From positions 4,340,001-4,404,000 of the forward strand of contig NZ_CP109435.1 in NCBI RefSeq assembly GCF_036227125.1: a stretch of 64,000 nucleotides of DNA, in the 5' to 3' direction. Below, one piece after another: positions 8,607-18,370 of this stretch. The translations under genes and the position numbers were made by a program. How positions within the stretch are numbered: position 1 is the first letter of the stretch; the number at the start of each line of letters is the position of its first letter. The stretch is from Streptomyces sp. NBC_01485 (GTDB lineage: Bacteria > Actinomycetota > Actinomycetes > Streptomycetales > Streptomycetaceae). The notes under the pieces are model-generated. The model ran no database searches. It was not told the origin of the DNA and worked only from the letters and a program-made list of their open reading frames with translations.

Positions 8607-8893
8607 ATGGCGGGCGAGTACTTCTTACTCGTATGCGACGACGTACCTCACGACGTGATCCTCACCGCCCCTGGCACCCATGCCCTGGACGTCGCCCAAG
8701 TCGTACGCAGCCTGACCGGCCTGAGCCTCTGGCACAGCAACGCTCTGACGACACAGCCCCCGCCGTGATCCTCGACGGCGTCAGGCAGAGAGACGCCGAG
8801 GCAGCGGTCACAGCTCTCCGAAAGGCAGGAGCCCGGGCAGAGACAAGGAAACAGCCGCCGCCGAACTTCCTCAGGAACGGCTCTTCGCCGTAA
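8607..8893 (+). pseudogene. Frameshifted L7/L12 C-terminal-domain-like protein
   Basis: The first frame reads MAGEYFLLVCDDVPHDVIL and onward to LWHSNAL. It then runs out at 8768, while a second frame continues (APAVILDGV to RKAGARAET) to 8893. Together they resemble the ribosomal L7/L12 C-terminal-like proteins of Streptomyces. The shift lies around 8740-8750. The Leu codon in EYFLLV is TTA, the rare bldA-dependent codon. The end runs straight into an integrase remnant, suggesting the 3' end was disrupted by an insertion. Confidence 0.6.
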
Positions 8894-9066
8894 AAGCCGG
8901 CATGCCCGAGCGCTTCGGGGCCGTGGTCGACCTGGGCGGCGGATTCGGCCTGCGCCAGGACGAGATCCTCGGTGCAGCCGTCGACGCGATCGACTCCGCA
9001 TGGGACACACTCCACATGGTCCGGCAACTCGAGCCGAGTCGGAGCAAAGCGGGTCTTCGAAGGTGA
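8854..9066 (+). pseudogene. Integrase (tyrosine recombinase) fragment
   Basis: About 70 codons in one frame read AVKAGMPERFGAVVDLGGGF, then GLRQDEIL and a downstream HMVRQL. This resembles the catalytic-domain start of actinobacterial tyrosine integrases, whose active-site Arg lies in GLRQGEI. The rest of the gene is absent and a TGA ends the frame at 9064-9066. It is a stub left by a lost integrative element. Confidence 0.65.
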
Positions 9067-9433
9067 GCGGTGCGCGGGCACGCCGGGTCCCCCATAGGTG
9101 AGCCGCAGAAATGTGACACTCCCGCACCAAAGTGTCACCTTCCTGCGCGGACCACCCCCTGGCAGACACCCGGCACAGAGCCGCACCGCCCGAGCCGTGT
9201 CCGACGTCTTTCTGAAGCGTCTGCACCCCGAACCGTGAGATTCGTGAGCGGTCCGGCAGGATGCTCGGACCTGGTTACCTCGGGGAGGGAATCCATGGAC
9301 GCGACGGATGGCGTCATCAGTCTGATCCATCTGACCGACAGGCCCGGCACCAGCGGACACAGCGTCTCCCTGCGCATCCTGAGGCGGTCTCAACCCGGAA
9401 TCCTGAGAGACGGCCCACCCAGCCCCGCCAAAA
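9067..9433. other. Gap without a confident gene
   Basis: Between the integrase stub and the gpmA terminator. An ATG at 9295 with GGGAGGGAATCC upstream opens a frame that starts plausibly but runs antisense into gpmA with no coding character. It is probably the 5' end of a lost gene. Nothing else is recognisable. Confidence 0.4.
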
Positions 9434-9468
9434 GCCCCCGCCCCGCGAAGGAACCGCAGGTCGGGGGC
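9434..9468 (-). terminator. Probable gpmA terminator
   Basis: GCCCCCG (9434-9440) pairs with CGGGGGC (9462-9468); a small GCG/CGC pair inside makes a compact structure. It is just downstream of the gpmA stop on the minus strand. Confidence 0.5.
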
Positions 9469-9488
9469 CCAAAGGCTGAAGGTGGGGG

Positions 9489-10250
9489 TTACTTCTTCTT
9501 GCCCTGGTTCTTGACTGCCTCGATTGCGGCTGCCGCCGCGTCCGGGTCGAGGTACGTTCCGCCCGGGGTCAACGGCTTGAAGGCGGCGTCGAGTTCGTAG
9601 GCGAGGGGGATGCCCGTCGGGATGTTCAGGCCCGCGATGTCGGCGTCGGAGACGCCGTCGAGGTGCTTGACGAGGGCGCGGAGCGAGTTTCCGTGGGCGG
9701 CGACCAGGACCGTGCGGCCGGAGAGGAGATCCGGGACGATGCCGTCGTACCAGTACGGGAGCATGCGGACGACGACGTCCTTCAGGCACTCCGTGCGCGG
9801 GCGCAGCTCCGGGGGGATGGAGGCGTAGCGCGGGTCCGAGGACTGGGAGAACTCCGAGTCGTCCGGCAGCGGAGGCGGCGGGGTGTCGTAGGAACGGCGC
9901 CAGAGCATGAACTGCTCCTCGCCGAACTCCGCGAGGGTCTGCGCCTTGTCCTTGCCCTGGAGGGCGCCGTAGTGGCGCTCGTTCAGGCGCCAGGAGCGGT
10001 GGACCGGGATCCAGTGGCGGTCGGCGGATTCGAGGGCCAGTTGGGCCGTGCGGATCGCGCGCCGCTGGAGGGACGTGTGGACCACGTCGGGGAGGAGGTC
10101 GGCGTCCTTCAGGAGTTCGCCACCGCGGACTGCCTCCTTCTCGCCCTTCTCGTTCAGGTTGACGTCCACCCAGCCGGTGAACAGGTTCTTCGCGTTCCAC
10201 TCGCTCTCGCCGTGGCGGAGGAGGATCAGCTTGTACGGTGCGTCGGCCAT
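9489..10250 (-). CDS. gpmA: 2,3-bisphosphoglycerate-dependent phosphoglycerate mutase
   Basis: Interconverts 3- and 2-phosphoglycerate in glycolysis. At 253 residues it is full length. The LRHGESEWN motif holds the phospho-accepting His about 12, [15 protein letters not shown] is the family signature, and [14 protein letters not shown] carries the second catalytic His. ATG 10250 was chosen because [19 protein letters not shown] is the usual N-terminus; the longer in-frame extension is not conserved-looking. It ends in a Lys-rich tail. Confidence 0.97.
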   Translation of the reverse strand: MADAPYKLILLRHGESEWNAKNLFTGWVDVNLNEKGEKEAVRGGELLKDADLLPDVVHTSLQRRAIRTAQLALESADRHWIPVHRSWRLNERHYGALQGKDKAQTLAEFGEEQFMLWRRSYDTPPPPLPDDSEFSQSSDPRYASIPPELRPRTECLKDVVVRMLPYWYDGIVPDLLSGRTVLVAAHGNSLRALVKHLDGVSDADIAGLNIPTGIPLAYELDAAFKPLTPGGTYLDPDAAAAAIEAVKNQGKKK

Positions 10251-10460
10251 GCGTATGAGCGTAATCCACCGCTCCGGCCGGTTGTGCGCCCGCTCGTACA
10301 GCGGACAGCTCGGCGGACGGGGCAGTGGAGAGGGCCGTGGACAGGCGCTGCGGCATGGCCTCGACGGTTCACTGGATCCCTTAATTGAGTGGCCTCTCCC
10401 GGGGCTCTCCTCGTAAGTTCTGGTTGCCACCTGCGCCACTTACAACCCGGGGGATCCGTC

Positions 10461-11756
10461 ATGTCCGTCGCCACTCTCAGACGTGCCACCCGCGAGACGC
10501 TCTCCGGGCTGCCGCGCGAGTTCTGGTGGCTGTGGACCAGCACGCTCGTCAACCGGCTCGGCGGGTTCGTCGCCACGTTCATGGCGCTGTACCTCACCCT
10601 CGACCGCGGGTACTCCGCCTCCTACGCCGGGCTCGTCGCCTCTCTTCACGGGCTCGGCGGGGTGATCTCCTCCCTCGGGGGCGGGGTCATGGCGGACCGG
10701 CTCGGGCGGCGGCCCACGCTGCTGATCGCGCAGGTCTCCACCGCCCTGTCCGTCGCGCTCCTCGGGTTCGTGACCGACCCGCTCGCCATCGCCGGCGTCG
10801 CCTTCCTCGTCGGGACGGCCTCCAACGCCTCCCGACCGGCCGTGCAGGCGATGTTGGCCGACATCGTGCGGCCCGAGGACCGGGTCCGCGCGTTCTCGCT
10901 CAACTACTGGGCCATCAACCTGGGGTTCGCCGTGTCCTCCATGGCCGCCGGGTTCATCGCCGAGGTCAGCTACCGTGCCGGGTTCCTCGTCGAGGCCGGG
11001 ATGACGTTCGTGTGCGCGCTCGTCGTCTTCCTCAAGCTGCCCGAGTCGCGGCCCCGGCAGGAGGAAAAGGCCGCCCCGGAGGACTCCGTCGGGCTGGGGA
11101 CCGTACTGCGCGACGGGCGGTTCATGAGCGTCGTCGGGCTGTGTTTCCTCGTCGGGCTCGTCTTCCAGCAGGGTTCCGTGGGGCTGCCCGTCGCGATGGG
11201 CGCAGCCGGGTTCACGCCGGCCGACTACGGCATGGTGATCGCCGTCAACGGTGTACTGATCGTCGCGCTGCAACTCCCCATCACCCGGTTCATCGAGCAC
11301 CGGGATCCGCGACGGCTGCTGGTCGTCTCCTCCGTCCTCGCCGGGTACGGCTTCGGGCTCACCGCCTTCGCCGGGTCGGTCGGCGTCTTCGCGCTCACGG
11401 TGTGCGTGTGGACCCTCGCCGAGATCGTCAACGCGCCGACCCAGACCGGGCTCGTCGTCCGCCTCTCCCCCACCCACGGCCGCGGCCGCTACCAGGGCAT
11501 GTACACGCTCTCCTGGGCCGTGGCCTCCCTGGTCTCCCCTCTCATGTCCGGCTTCGTCATCGACCGGTTCGGCGCGGAGTGGCTGTGGGGGATGTGCGCG
11601 GTCGTGGGGACGGCGGCGGGGGTGGGGTACGGGGTGCTGATGCGACGCCTGCCGGACGAGGAGGCCGCCCCCGCCGAACATACGGCCGACCCCGACCCCG
11701 ACCTCGACGCAGGTGTCGGCGTCGACACGAAGTCCGAGGTCAGCGCTGCCGGCTGA
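10461..11756 (+). CDS. MFS transporter
   Basis: Major facilitator superfamily transporter of 431 residues with about 12 hydrophobic helices. The loop 2-3 signature appears as GGGVMADRLGRRPTLL (about residues 73-88). Start ATG 10461 is preceded by a GGGGGATC ribosome site. The C-terminal tail after the last helix is acidic and disordered. The substrate cannot be told from sequence; DHA1-type drug or metabolite efflux is most likely. It converges with the DUF2000 gene (7 nt apart). Confidence 0.88.
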   Translation: MSVATLRRATRETLSGLPREFWWLWTSTLVNRLGGFVATFMALYLTLDRGYSASYAGLVASLHGLGGVISSLGGGVMADRLGRRPTLLIAQVSTALSVALLGFVTDPLAIAGVAFLVGTASNASRPAVQAMLADIVRPEDRVRAFSLNYWAINLGFAVSSMAAGFIAEVSYRAGFLVEAGMTFVCALVVFLKLPESRPRQEEKAAPEDSVGLGTVLRDGRFMSVVGLCFLVGLVFQQGSVGLPVAMGAAGFTPADYGMVIAVNGVLIVALQLPITRFIEHRDPRRLLVVSSVLAGYGFGLTAFAGSVGVFALTVCVWTLAEIVNAPTQTGLVVRLSPTHGRGRYQGMYTLSWAVASLVSPLMSGFVIDRFGAEWLWGMCAVVGTAAGVGYGVLMRRLPDEEAAPAEHTADPDPDLDAGVGVDTKSEVSAAG

Positions 11757-11762
11757 GACGCC

Positions 11763-12206
11763 TCACGGGTGCATCCGGGCCCCCTTCAGTACCTTGTCCA
11801 CCGCGTTGCGCGGGCCGTAGACCGCCAGGCCCGCCAGGTCCAGGTCGGCTGTCCGTACGGCGCGTACCGCGGCGCGGTTGTCGCGGTCGTTGCCGGTGGT
11901 GAAGAGGTCGGTCGTGAACGCCGCGCGCGGGAGGGCTCGGGAGAGCACGCGCGCGTGGGCCGCTGCCAGCGTCTCCTTCGTGCCCTCGAAGACCAGCACC
12001 GGCTGGCGGAACATCGGGAGAAAGCCGACGCCGTCCGCATCCTCGTACGGCTCCCCGATCACCTCGGGGACCGTGGTGCCGAGGCCGCTGACCAGGAACG
12101 CGGTGACGTTCAGGCGCTGCCAGGTCTCCAGGTCCTCGCGCAGCAGGACGGCGATCTTCGTGTCGAAGCGCATCGGTTCCGCGCTCACCATCGGTTCAGT
12201 GCTCAT
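11763..12206 (-). CDS. DUF2000 family protein
   Basis: A 147-residue cytosolic protein of the DUF2000 family (conserved FDTKIAVLLREDL start, GEPY motif, central VFEGT). It is divergent from an AraC regulator 49 nt away; this pairing is common in Streptomyces and suggests control by that regulator. The biochemical function is unknown. Confidence 0.85.
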   Translation of the reverse strand: MSTEPMVSAEPMRFDTKIAVLLREDLETWQRLNVTAFLVSGLGTTVPEVIGEPYEDADGVGFLPMFRQPVLVFEGTKETLAAAHARVLSRALPRAAFTTDLFTTGNDRDNRAAVRAVRTADLDLAGLAVYGPRNAVDKVLKGARMHP

Positions 12207-12255
12207 GGAGCGAGACTGCCGAACGGCCTACGACCCCGTCTTGTACGTTCTTTGC

Positions 12256-13059
12256 ATGGCCGCCCAGCAGGAAGTCTCCGCCTGGCGCCCGGCCGTCGCG
12301 GGCGTCGTGGAGGTCTTCCACGCGCGTTTCACCGAGTACGCCTACCCGATGCACGTCCACGACGCGTGGACGCTGCTCATCGTCGACGACGGCGCCGTAC
12401 GGTACGAACTCGACCGGCACGAGCACGGCACGCCGCACGACACGGTGACCCTGCTGCCGCCGCACGTCCCGCACAACGGTTCCGCCGCCACTCCCGGCGG
12501 CTTCCGCAAGCGGGTCCTGTACCTCGATGCCGGTGTGCTCGGCGAGGAGCTGATCGGGTCCGCCGTCGACGCGCCCGGCCTGTGGGATCCCGTGTTGCGG
12601 CGGCGGGTGGGGCAGTTGCACTCCGCGCTCGCCCGGCCGGGCGACGAGTTGGAGGCCGACAGCCGGCTGGCGCTGATCGGCGAGCGGTTGCGGGTCCATT
12701 TGCGGGCGCAGCGGCCGGACGGTCCCGCGCGCCGTGACCCCGCCCTCGCCCGCCGGCTCCGTGAGCTCCTCGACGAGCGTGTCGTCGAAGGCCTCGTACT
12801 GGACGAGGCGGCAGGGCTGGTGCAGGCCCATCCGGCCCATCTCGTACGGGCGTTCAGCGGGGCATACGGCATCGCGCCGCACCAGTACCTCACCGCCCGC
12901 CGCGTCGACCTCGCCCGCCGGCTCCTGCTCGACGGGCGTCCGCCGGGGGAGGTCGCGGCGGCGGCCGGGTTCTACGACCAGGCCCATCTCACGCGCCATT
13001 TCCGGAAGTTGGTGGGGGTCACGCCGGGACGGTATGCGCGGAAGTTCTCCGTCCGGTGA
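12256..13059 (+). CDS. AraC family transcriptional regulator
   Basis: A 267-residue regulator. It has an N-terminal cupin-like AraC ligand domain (HVHDAWTLLIVDDG about residues 34-47) and a C-terminal double helix-turn-helix (about 165-262, ending HLTRHFRKLVGVTPGRYAR). The start is ATG 12256. It probably controls the divergent DUF2000 gene across the 49-nt shared promoter region. The effector is unknown. Confidence 0.9.
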   Translation: MAAQQEVSAWRPAVAGVVEVFHARFTEYAYPMHVHDAWTLLIVDDGAVRYELDRHEHGTPHDTVTLLPPHVPHNGSAATPGGFRKRVLYLDAGVLGEELIGSAVDAPGLWDPVLRRRVGQLHSALARPGDELEADSRLALIGERLRVHLRAQRPDGPARRDPALARRLRELLDERVVEGLVLDEAAGLVQAHPAHLVRAFSGAYGIAPHQYLTARRVDLARRLLLDGRPPGEVAAAAGFYDQAHLTRHFRKLVGVTPGRYARKFSVR

Positions 13060-13083
13060 TCGCCGCGGGCTAGCGTCGCGTTC

Positions 13084-13593
13084 ATGGACGAGACTCAGAG
13101 CGCAGAGGCAGAGATAAAGGCAGAGAACAGACGAGACAGGACGCGGCGTAGACATCTGGGGCGATTCGCGGCCGCTGTCGCAGGGGCCTCGGCGCTGGTG
13201 GCCGTGAGTGTGGGCGTCGCCCTCGCGGCCGGTTCGGACGAGGGGCCCGACGGCCCCGTACCGAGCGCGTCGTCCACGCTGGATCCGGTCACCGAGGTGC
13301 CCGCCGACACCGGGGGCGGCACCGGAGGCACCGTCACCGGCGGCGGTGACAGTGGCGGTACCGACGCCGAGCCCGACCCTGATGCGACCGATCCGGTGCC
13401 CACGCCCACCCCGTCGGCCGATCTCGACGAGATCAACCGGCGTATCACCGAACTCGGCGCGAAGGTGGACCAGTTGCCCACCAAGCAGGAACTGGCCGAC
13501 GCCCTGCGCGCCTTCGCCGATCAGCTCGACTCGCCGACGTCCCCCACGTCTGCCCCTACGCAGGCCCCTAGCTCTGACCCTGATCCTTCCTGA
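13084..13593 (+). CDS. Membrane-anchored hypothetical protein
   Basis: 169 residues: a charged cytoplasmic N-terminus (1-25), one membrane helix (about 28-48), a Gly/Asp/Thr/Pro-rich extracellular linker, and a short coiled-coil-like segment (about 118-152, EINRRITELGAKVDQL). A Pro/Ser/Thr tail ends it. No family is recognised. The 3' end overlaps the convergent YbjN gene by 26 nt. Confidence 0.75.
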   Translation: MDETQSAEAEIKAENRRDRTRRRHLGRFAAAVAGASALVAVSVGVALAAGSDEGPDGPVPSASSTLDPVTEVPADTGGGTGGTVTGGGDSGGTDAEPDPDATDPVPTPTPSADLDEINRRITELGAKVDQLPTKQELADALRAFADQLDSPTSPTSAPTQAPSSDPDPS

Positions 13594-14155
13594 CCGGATC
13601 CGGCGAGTCCGCCGGGCGTCGGGTCAGGTGGGCGAACGCGTCCAGGTTGCGGGTCGGCTCGCCTCGGGAGACGCGCCACTCGTACTCCTTGCGGATGGCG
13701 CTCGCGAAGCCGAGTTCCAGGAGGGTGTTGAAGGCGCCGTCGGCGGCCTCCAGGACCTGGCCGAGGAGGCGGTCGATCTCGTCCGGGGTGATGGACGAGA
13801 GGGGGAGGCGGGCGGTGACGTAGACGTCGCCGAGCTGGTCGACGGCGTAACTCACGCCGTACAGCTTGAGGTTGCGCTCCAGGAGCCAGCGGTGGACGCC
13901 GGGCTCGTTCTCGTCGGGGTGGCGGATGACGAAGGCGTTGAGGGAGAGGGAGTGGCGGCCGACGATGAGGGAGACGGTCGTCTTGAGCTTGCGGGTGCCC
14001 GGGAGTTGGACCACGTAGGTGCCGGGCTCGGGGGTCTCCCACTCCAGCGCCCCGTCCTCCGTGCCCTCCGCGCCCTCCGTGGCCTCCGCGTCTTTCAGGA
14101 AAGCCTCGATGACCTGCGCGGTCGTCTTCTCCGCGGCACCCATGACGTCACCCAT
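13568..14155 (-). CDS. YbjN domain-containing protein
   Basis: A YbjN-type (type III chaperone-like fold) protein of about 195 residues. The core is [21 protein letters not shown], then [33 protein letters not shown] and [18 protein letters not shown] 14155 is chosen; an ATG six codons upstream is also in frame. The 5' end overlaps the end of mshA by a few nucleotides, so the pair is co-transcribed, as in other Streptomyces. Function uncertain. Confidence 0.88.
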   Translation of the reverse strand: MGDVMGAAEKTTAQVIEAFLKDAEATEGAEGTEDGALEWETPEPGTYVVQLPGTRKLKTTVSLIVGRHSLSLNAFVIRHPDENEPGVHRWLLERNLKLYGVSYAVDQLGDVYVTARLPLSSITPDEIDRLLGQVLEAADGAFNTLLELGFASAIRKEYEWRVSRGEPTRNLDAFAHLTRRPADSPDPVRKDQGQS

Positions 14156-15485
14156 GATCGGAGCGTACGCCACGGCGGTGGGCCTGGGTCGCGGCCGCGT
14201 AGACGTCGGCGGTGGCGGCGGCCGCGGTGTCCCAGCCGAAGGACTGGGCGTGCGCGGCGGCGGCCGCGCCCATGCGGGCGGGGAGTTCGGGGCCGTCGGC
14301 GAAACGTGCGAGCACGCGCGCGTAGTCGGCCGGATCGTGGCCCTGCACCAGGAAGCCCGTCTCGCCGTCCCGGACGGCCACCGGGAGGCCGCCGACGGAG
14401 GCCGCGAGCACCGGGGTGCCGGCCGCCTGCGCCTCTATGGCGACCAGGCCGAACGACTCGCTGTAGGAGGGCACGACCAGGACGGACGCGGCGCGGAACC
14501 AGTCCGCGAGCTGGTCCTGGCCGACCGGCGGACGGAACCGTACGACGTCCGCGATGCCCAGCCGCGCGGCCAGCTTCTGCAGGCCCTCCGGTTTGGCGAG
14601 GCCGCTGCCGCTGGGGCCGCCGACCACGGGGACGACGAGGCGGGAGCGCAGCTCCGGGCGCTCGTCGAGGAGGACGGCGACCGCGCGCAGGAGGACGTCC
14701 GGGGCCTTCAGGGGCTGGATGCGGCCCGCGAAGAGGGGGACCAGGGCGTCCTGGGGGAGGTCGAGGCGGGCGCGGGCGGCGGCGCGGCCGTCGGCGGGGC
14801 GGAAGCGGTCGAGGTTGACGCCGGGGTGCACGACGGCGACCTTGCCGGGGTCGGCGTGGTAGTGCCGTACGAGTTCGTCGGCCTCCTCCGCCGTGTTGGC
14901 GATGAGGCGGTCGGCGGCGGCGACGATCTGGGTCTCGCCGATGACACGGGCGGCGGGCTCGGGGGTGTCGCCGTCGGCCAGGTTGGCGTTCTTGACCTTG
15001 GCCATGGTGTGCATGGCGTGCACCAGGGGGGCGCCCCAGCGCTGGGCGGCCAGCCAGCCGACGTGGCCGGAGAGCCAGTAGTGCGAGTGGACGAGGTCGT
15101 AGTAGCCGGGGCGGTGGCCGGCCCAGGCCTGCATCACACCGTGCGTGAACGCGCACAGCTGGGCCGGGAGGTCCTCCTTGGCGAGGCCCTCGTAGGGGCC
15201 GGCGTCGATGTGCCGGACGAGGACTCCGGGGGCCAGTTCGACGGTCGGCGGGAGGCCGCCGGTGGTCGCCCGCGTGAAGATCTCCACCTCGATGTTGATC
15301 GCGGCGAGGCGCTGCGCGAGCTCGACTATGTAGACGTTCATGCCGCCGGCGTCGCCGGTGCCGGGCTGGTGGAGCGGTGAGGTGTGCACGGAGAGCATCG
15401 CTACGCGGCGGGGGCGGCGGTGGAGCCTGAGCCGCGAGGGGGCCGCCGTAGAGCGACGCCCGAGCCTGTTGACGTACTGGCTCAC
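14148..15485 (-). CDS. mshA: D-inositol-3-phosphate glycosyltransferase MshA
   Basis: First step of mycothiol synthesis: GlcNAc from UDP-GlcNAc is added to 1L-myo-inositol 1-phosphate. It is a GT4 glycosyltransferase of 445 residues with an N-terminal [19 protein letters not shown] motif, HSHYWLSG, and the C-terminal [17 protein letters not shown] nucleotide-sugar motif. The start is GTG 15485, preceded by GGAGGAACGCCAC; long upstream extensions in frame have no family similarity. It overlaps the YbjN gene. Confidence 0.93.
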   Translation of the reverse strand: MSQYVNRLGRRSTAAPSRLRLHRRPRRVAMLSVHTSPLHQPGTGDAGGMNVYIVELAQRLAAINIEVEIFTRATTGGLPPTVELAPGVLVRHIDAGPYEGLAKEDLPAQLCAFTHGVMQAWAGHRPGYYDLVHSHYWLSGHVGWLAAQRWGAPLVHAMHTMAKVKNANLADGDTPEPAARVIGETQIVAAADRLIANTAEEADELVRHYHADPGKVAVVHPGVNLDRFRPADGRAAARARLDLPQDALVPLFAGRIQPLKAPDVLLRAVAVLLDERPELRSRLVVPVVGGPSGSGLAKPEGLQKLAARLGIADVVRFRPPVGQDQLADWFRAASVLVVPSYSESFGLVAIEAQAAGTPVLAASVGGLPVAVRDGETGFLVQGHDPADYARVLARFADGPELPARMGAAAAAHAQSFGWDTAAAATADVYAAATQAHRRGVRSDHG

Positions 15486-15693
15486 GTGGCGTTCCTCCTT
15501 GCTCTTGCTGCGGGCGCGGGCATGCGGGAAGGAGGGTGTGGGGCGCCCTCCACGGGGGTGCAACATCGGAGGGAGGCATTCCCATTCCGGGCGGGTTTGG
15601 GGAGGGGCGGTTTTTGCCCAGTCGTTACCGGGGTCGCTCAACTGTTCGGGGGCGAGGGGCGTGGGGGTCCCTTGTGCGCATACCCTCCTAGGT

Positions 15694-16512
15694 ATGACAT
15701 CCCGCGCCCCCGCCCGCCCCGTGGGCACGGTCACGCGCGGGACGACCAATCCCAATCGGCTGCGCCGCATGGACCGCTGGATCGTCGCCGCGCACGGCGC
15801 TGAGCTGCGGCGGGCCGGTGAGCCGGTCGCCGTCGACCTCGGGTACGGGGCCGCGCCCTGGACGGCCGTCGAGTTGCTGGCGCGGCTGCGTTCCGTCGCT
15901 CCACGCGCGCGTGTCGTGGGCGTCGAGATCGAACCGGCCCGGGTCGCGGCAGCCGAGCCGTACGCGCGCGAGGGGCTGGTCTTCCGGCACGGCGGGTTCG
16001 AGATCCCCGTCCCCCGGCGGCCCCACCTCGTACGCGCCGCCAACGTCCTGCGGCAGTACGACGAGGACGAGGTCGCCGCCGTCTGGGAGCGGCTGTGCGC
16101 GCGGCTCGCGCCGGCCGATCCGGTGACCGGATCCCGTGGCGGACTGCTCGTCGAGGGGACCTGCGACGAGATCGGCCGACGGCATGTCTGGGTCGCGCTC
16201 GGGCCGGAGGGGCCGCGGACCGTCACCTTCGCGACCCGGCTGGGGTCCCTGGAGCGGCCCTCGGACCTGGCGGAGCGGCTGCCCAAGGCACTGATCCACC
16301 GCAACGTTCCGGGCGAGCCGGTGCACTCTTTCCTCCGCGACTTCGACCGCGCCTGGGCGGCCGCCGCGCCCTACGCGTCGTACGGCGCCCGCCAGCGGTG
16401 GATCCGCGCGGTGCGGGACCTGACGGCCGACTGGCCGGTGACGGACGGGCCGGTGCGGTGGCGGCAGGGGGAAGTGACGGTGCGGTGGGGGGCGTTGACT
16501 CCCCGGAGGTGA
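15694..16512 (+). CDS. Class I SAM-dependent methyltransferase-like protein
   Basis: 272 residues. [17 protein letters not shown] (about 50-66) is the SAM-binding motif I, and [16 protein letters not shown] is motif II-like. [21 protein letters not shown] follows. The family is conserved next to mshA in Streptomyces but has no assigned substrate. The start is the ATG of GGTATGACATCC. It is divergent from mshA across about 200 nt. Confidence 0.82.
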   Translation: MTSRAPARPVGTVTRGTTNPNRLRRMDRWIVAAHGAELRRAGEPVAVDLGYGAAPWTAVELLARLRSVAPRARVVGVEIEPARVAAAEPYAREGLVFRHGGFEIPVPRRPHLVRAANVLRQYDEDEVAAVWERLCARLAPADPVTGSRGGLLVEGTCDEIGRRHVWVALGPEGPRTVTFATRLGSLERPSDLAERLPKALIHRNVPGEPVHSFLRDFDRAWAAAAPYASYGARQRWIRAVRDLTADWPVTDGPVRWRQGEVTVRWGALTPRR

Positions 16513-16566
16513 GCGGAGGCGAGCGGGGGTGAGCCGGAGTGAGCCGGAGTGAACAGTTGGCCGGCC

Positions 16567-16609
16567 TTCGGGAACTCGGGGAACTTCGGGAACTTCGGGA
16601 ACTTCGGAG
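16567..16609. repeat. GGGAACTTC tandem repeats
   Basis: Four to five near-identical 9-bp GGGAACTTC units, followed by a short inverted pair (GATCTCC / GGAGATC about 16621-16658). They lie in the gap before the NlpC/P60 gene. This could be a control region or slippage product; nothing else is seen in 16513-16810. Confidence 0.55.
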
Positions 16610-16810
16610 CCGCCGGGAACGATCTCCGTGAGTCGTTCGTCACACTGACGGGGAGATCGTCATGCCGGGGTGGGTGAGCGCGGGGAAGCAGGGTGGGGAG
16701 CAGGAAAGTGCAGCATTTGTCTGCGCCTCTGTCGTTCTCGGCCGTGACATGGCACGATCCCCCGGGCACCGTAAGTTACTGACGGTTAATCAGGGGTTGG
16801 GGGACGGGGT

Positions 16811-17929
16811 ATGGGAACGGGCAAGCGCGGTCTGCTCGCGGCGGCTGTGAGCGTGGTCTGCGCGGTCACCGTGCTGGGGGCGCCCGGCGTCGCGTTCGCC
16901 AGCCCCGGCGCGCCCGACCCCGGGCCCAGTTCCAGTGCCACCACGTCACCGGCGGCGGGGTCTTCGGCCCCTCCGCTCCCCTCGACCGCGTCCAACAAGG
17001 ACCTCGAGGCCGTCCACATCAAGCTCGAAGCGCTCTACCACGACGCCGCCGTCGCCACCGACGACTACAACGCGGCCGAGGAAGCGACGAAGAAGCAGTC
17101 CGCGGAGATCGTGGAGCTGGCCAAGAAGATCGTCGCGGGGCAGGCGAAGCTGGACGACCTCAAGGACCGCGCCGGCGCCGCGGCCCGCGCCCAGTACCGC
17201 ACCGGCGGGCTGCCGGACGGGGCGCGGTTGATGTTGAGCGACGACCCGGCGGAGTTCCTCGACGGCGCGGGCCGGGTGCTCCAGGGCGAGCGCGCGACCA
17301 AGGGCATGATCGGCGAACTGACCCGCACCCAGCAGGACTTGGAGCAGTACTCCAAGGACGCCTCCACGCAGTGGCAGAAGCTGGAGGCGGGCCGCAAGAC
17401 GAAGGCGGCGGCCCAGAAGAAGATCGAGAAGCAGATCGCGGCGGCCGAGAAGCTCGAGTCCCAGTTGGAGAAGGAGGAGAAGGAGCGCCTCGAACAACTG
17501 GAGCGGCAGGACGCCCAGAAGGCGCAGACCGCCTGGCTGGACACCGGCATCCTCGCCGAGATCAACAGCGCGGCGTCCGTACAGGGCAAGAGGGCCGTGC
17601 AGTTCGCCACCGCGCAGATGGGCAAGGCGTACGAGTGGGGCGCCGAGGGCCCGGACACTTTCGACTGCTCCGGACTGACCTCCGAAGCCTGGAAGAGCGC
17701 CGGCCAGGCGATACCGCGCACCTCGCAGGAGCAGTGGAAGCAGCTCCCGCACGTCGCCGTCGAGGACATGCGCCCCGGCGACCTGATCATCTACTTCGAC
17801 GACGCCAGCCATGTCGCGCTGTACGTGGGCGACGGCGCGATCATCCACGCCCCGCGCCCGGGACGGACGGTCACGCTCGCCGGGGCGGGTTCGATGCCGA
17901 TACTCGGGGTCGTCCGACCGGACGCGTGA
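16811..17929 (+). CDS. NlpC/P60 family cell-wall endopeptidase
   Basis: Secreted peptidoglycan hydrolase, 372 residues. The signal peptide runs about 1-30 (VLGAPGVAFA/S). A long coiled coil (65-250) is followed by an NlpC/P60 domain (about 258-372) with catalytic Cys about 286 in DTFDCSGLTSEAW, His about 334 in ASHVALYVGDG and a third polar His about 346 in IIHAPRPG. This architecture matches the RipA/SwlA-type D,L-endopeptidases of actinomycetes. Confidence 0.93.
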   Translation: MGTGKRGLLAAAVSVVCAVTVLGAPGVAFASPGAPDPGPSSSATTSPAAGSSAPPLPSTASNKDLEAVHIKLEALYHDAAVATDDYNAAEEATKKQSAEIVELAKKIVAGQAKLDDLKDRAGAAARAQYRTGGLPDGARLMLSDDPAEFLDGAGRVLQGERATKGMIGELTRTQQDLEQYSKDASTQWQKLEAGRKTKAAAQKKIEKQIAAAEKLESQLEKEEKERLEQLERQDAQKAQTAWLDTGILAEINSAASVQGKRAVQFATAQMGKAYEWGAEGPDTFDCSGLTSEAWKSAGQAIPRTSQEQWKQLPHVAVEDMRPGDLIIYFDDASHVALYVGDGAIIHAPRPGRTVTLAGAGSMPILGVVRPDA

Positions 17930-17934
17930 GGTCG

Positions 17935-18125
17935 GGCGCGCGAGATCGGGCGCGTGCGGTCGGGCGCGTGCGGTCGGGCGCGTGCGCGGTCGGGCGCGTG
18001 CCGTAAGACGCGTGGCGACGGCCGTAAGGTGCGCGTGGCGACGGTCGGGCGACGGCCGCATGAAGTGGGCCCGCTGGGCCGCATGAGGTGAGCCGCCTGG
18101 GCCGCATGAGGTGGGCCACGTGACC
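17935..18125. repeat. Imperfect GC-rich tandem repeats
   Basis: After the hydrolase gene, repeats of GGTCGGGCGCGTGC run through about 17935-18002, then GGGCCGCATGAGGTG-type units at about 18060-18120. They have no coding character. The rest up to 18370 carries only the promoter region of the next gene. Confidence 0.6.
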
Positions 18126-18370
18126 CACGGCACCTCGCTCCACCCCCCAAACTCCCCGCGGACGTGACGTTCGTCATCCCACCCCGTTCCCACCCCCCTC
18201 CCGCCCTGCCCAACTGCGGTACGGAACGCGGCATATGACAGCGGCGAGAGATCAGGCGGCGTGCCGTACACCATTCCGTTGCGCCGCCTTCTGCCGCTAT
18301 GGTCCCGGTCGGTGGGTCGAGGTCCCTCGTCCCCGCCATGCCCTCGGGGGGAGGGAAGGAACCCAGGACG

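Noticed and set aside
9295-9600. Plus-strand frame starting MDATDGVIS
   Set aside because: Plausible start but runs antisense through the gpmA 3' end with no coding character.
16513-16810. c-di-AMP (ydaO) riboswitch before the NlpC/P60 gene
   Set aside because: Such switches precede some Streptomyces cell-wall hydrolase genes, but I could not match the conserved core here.
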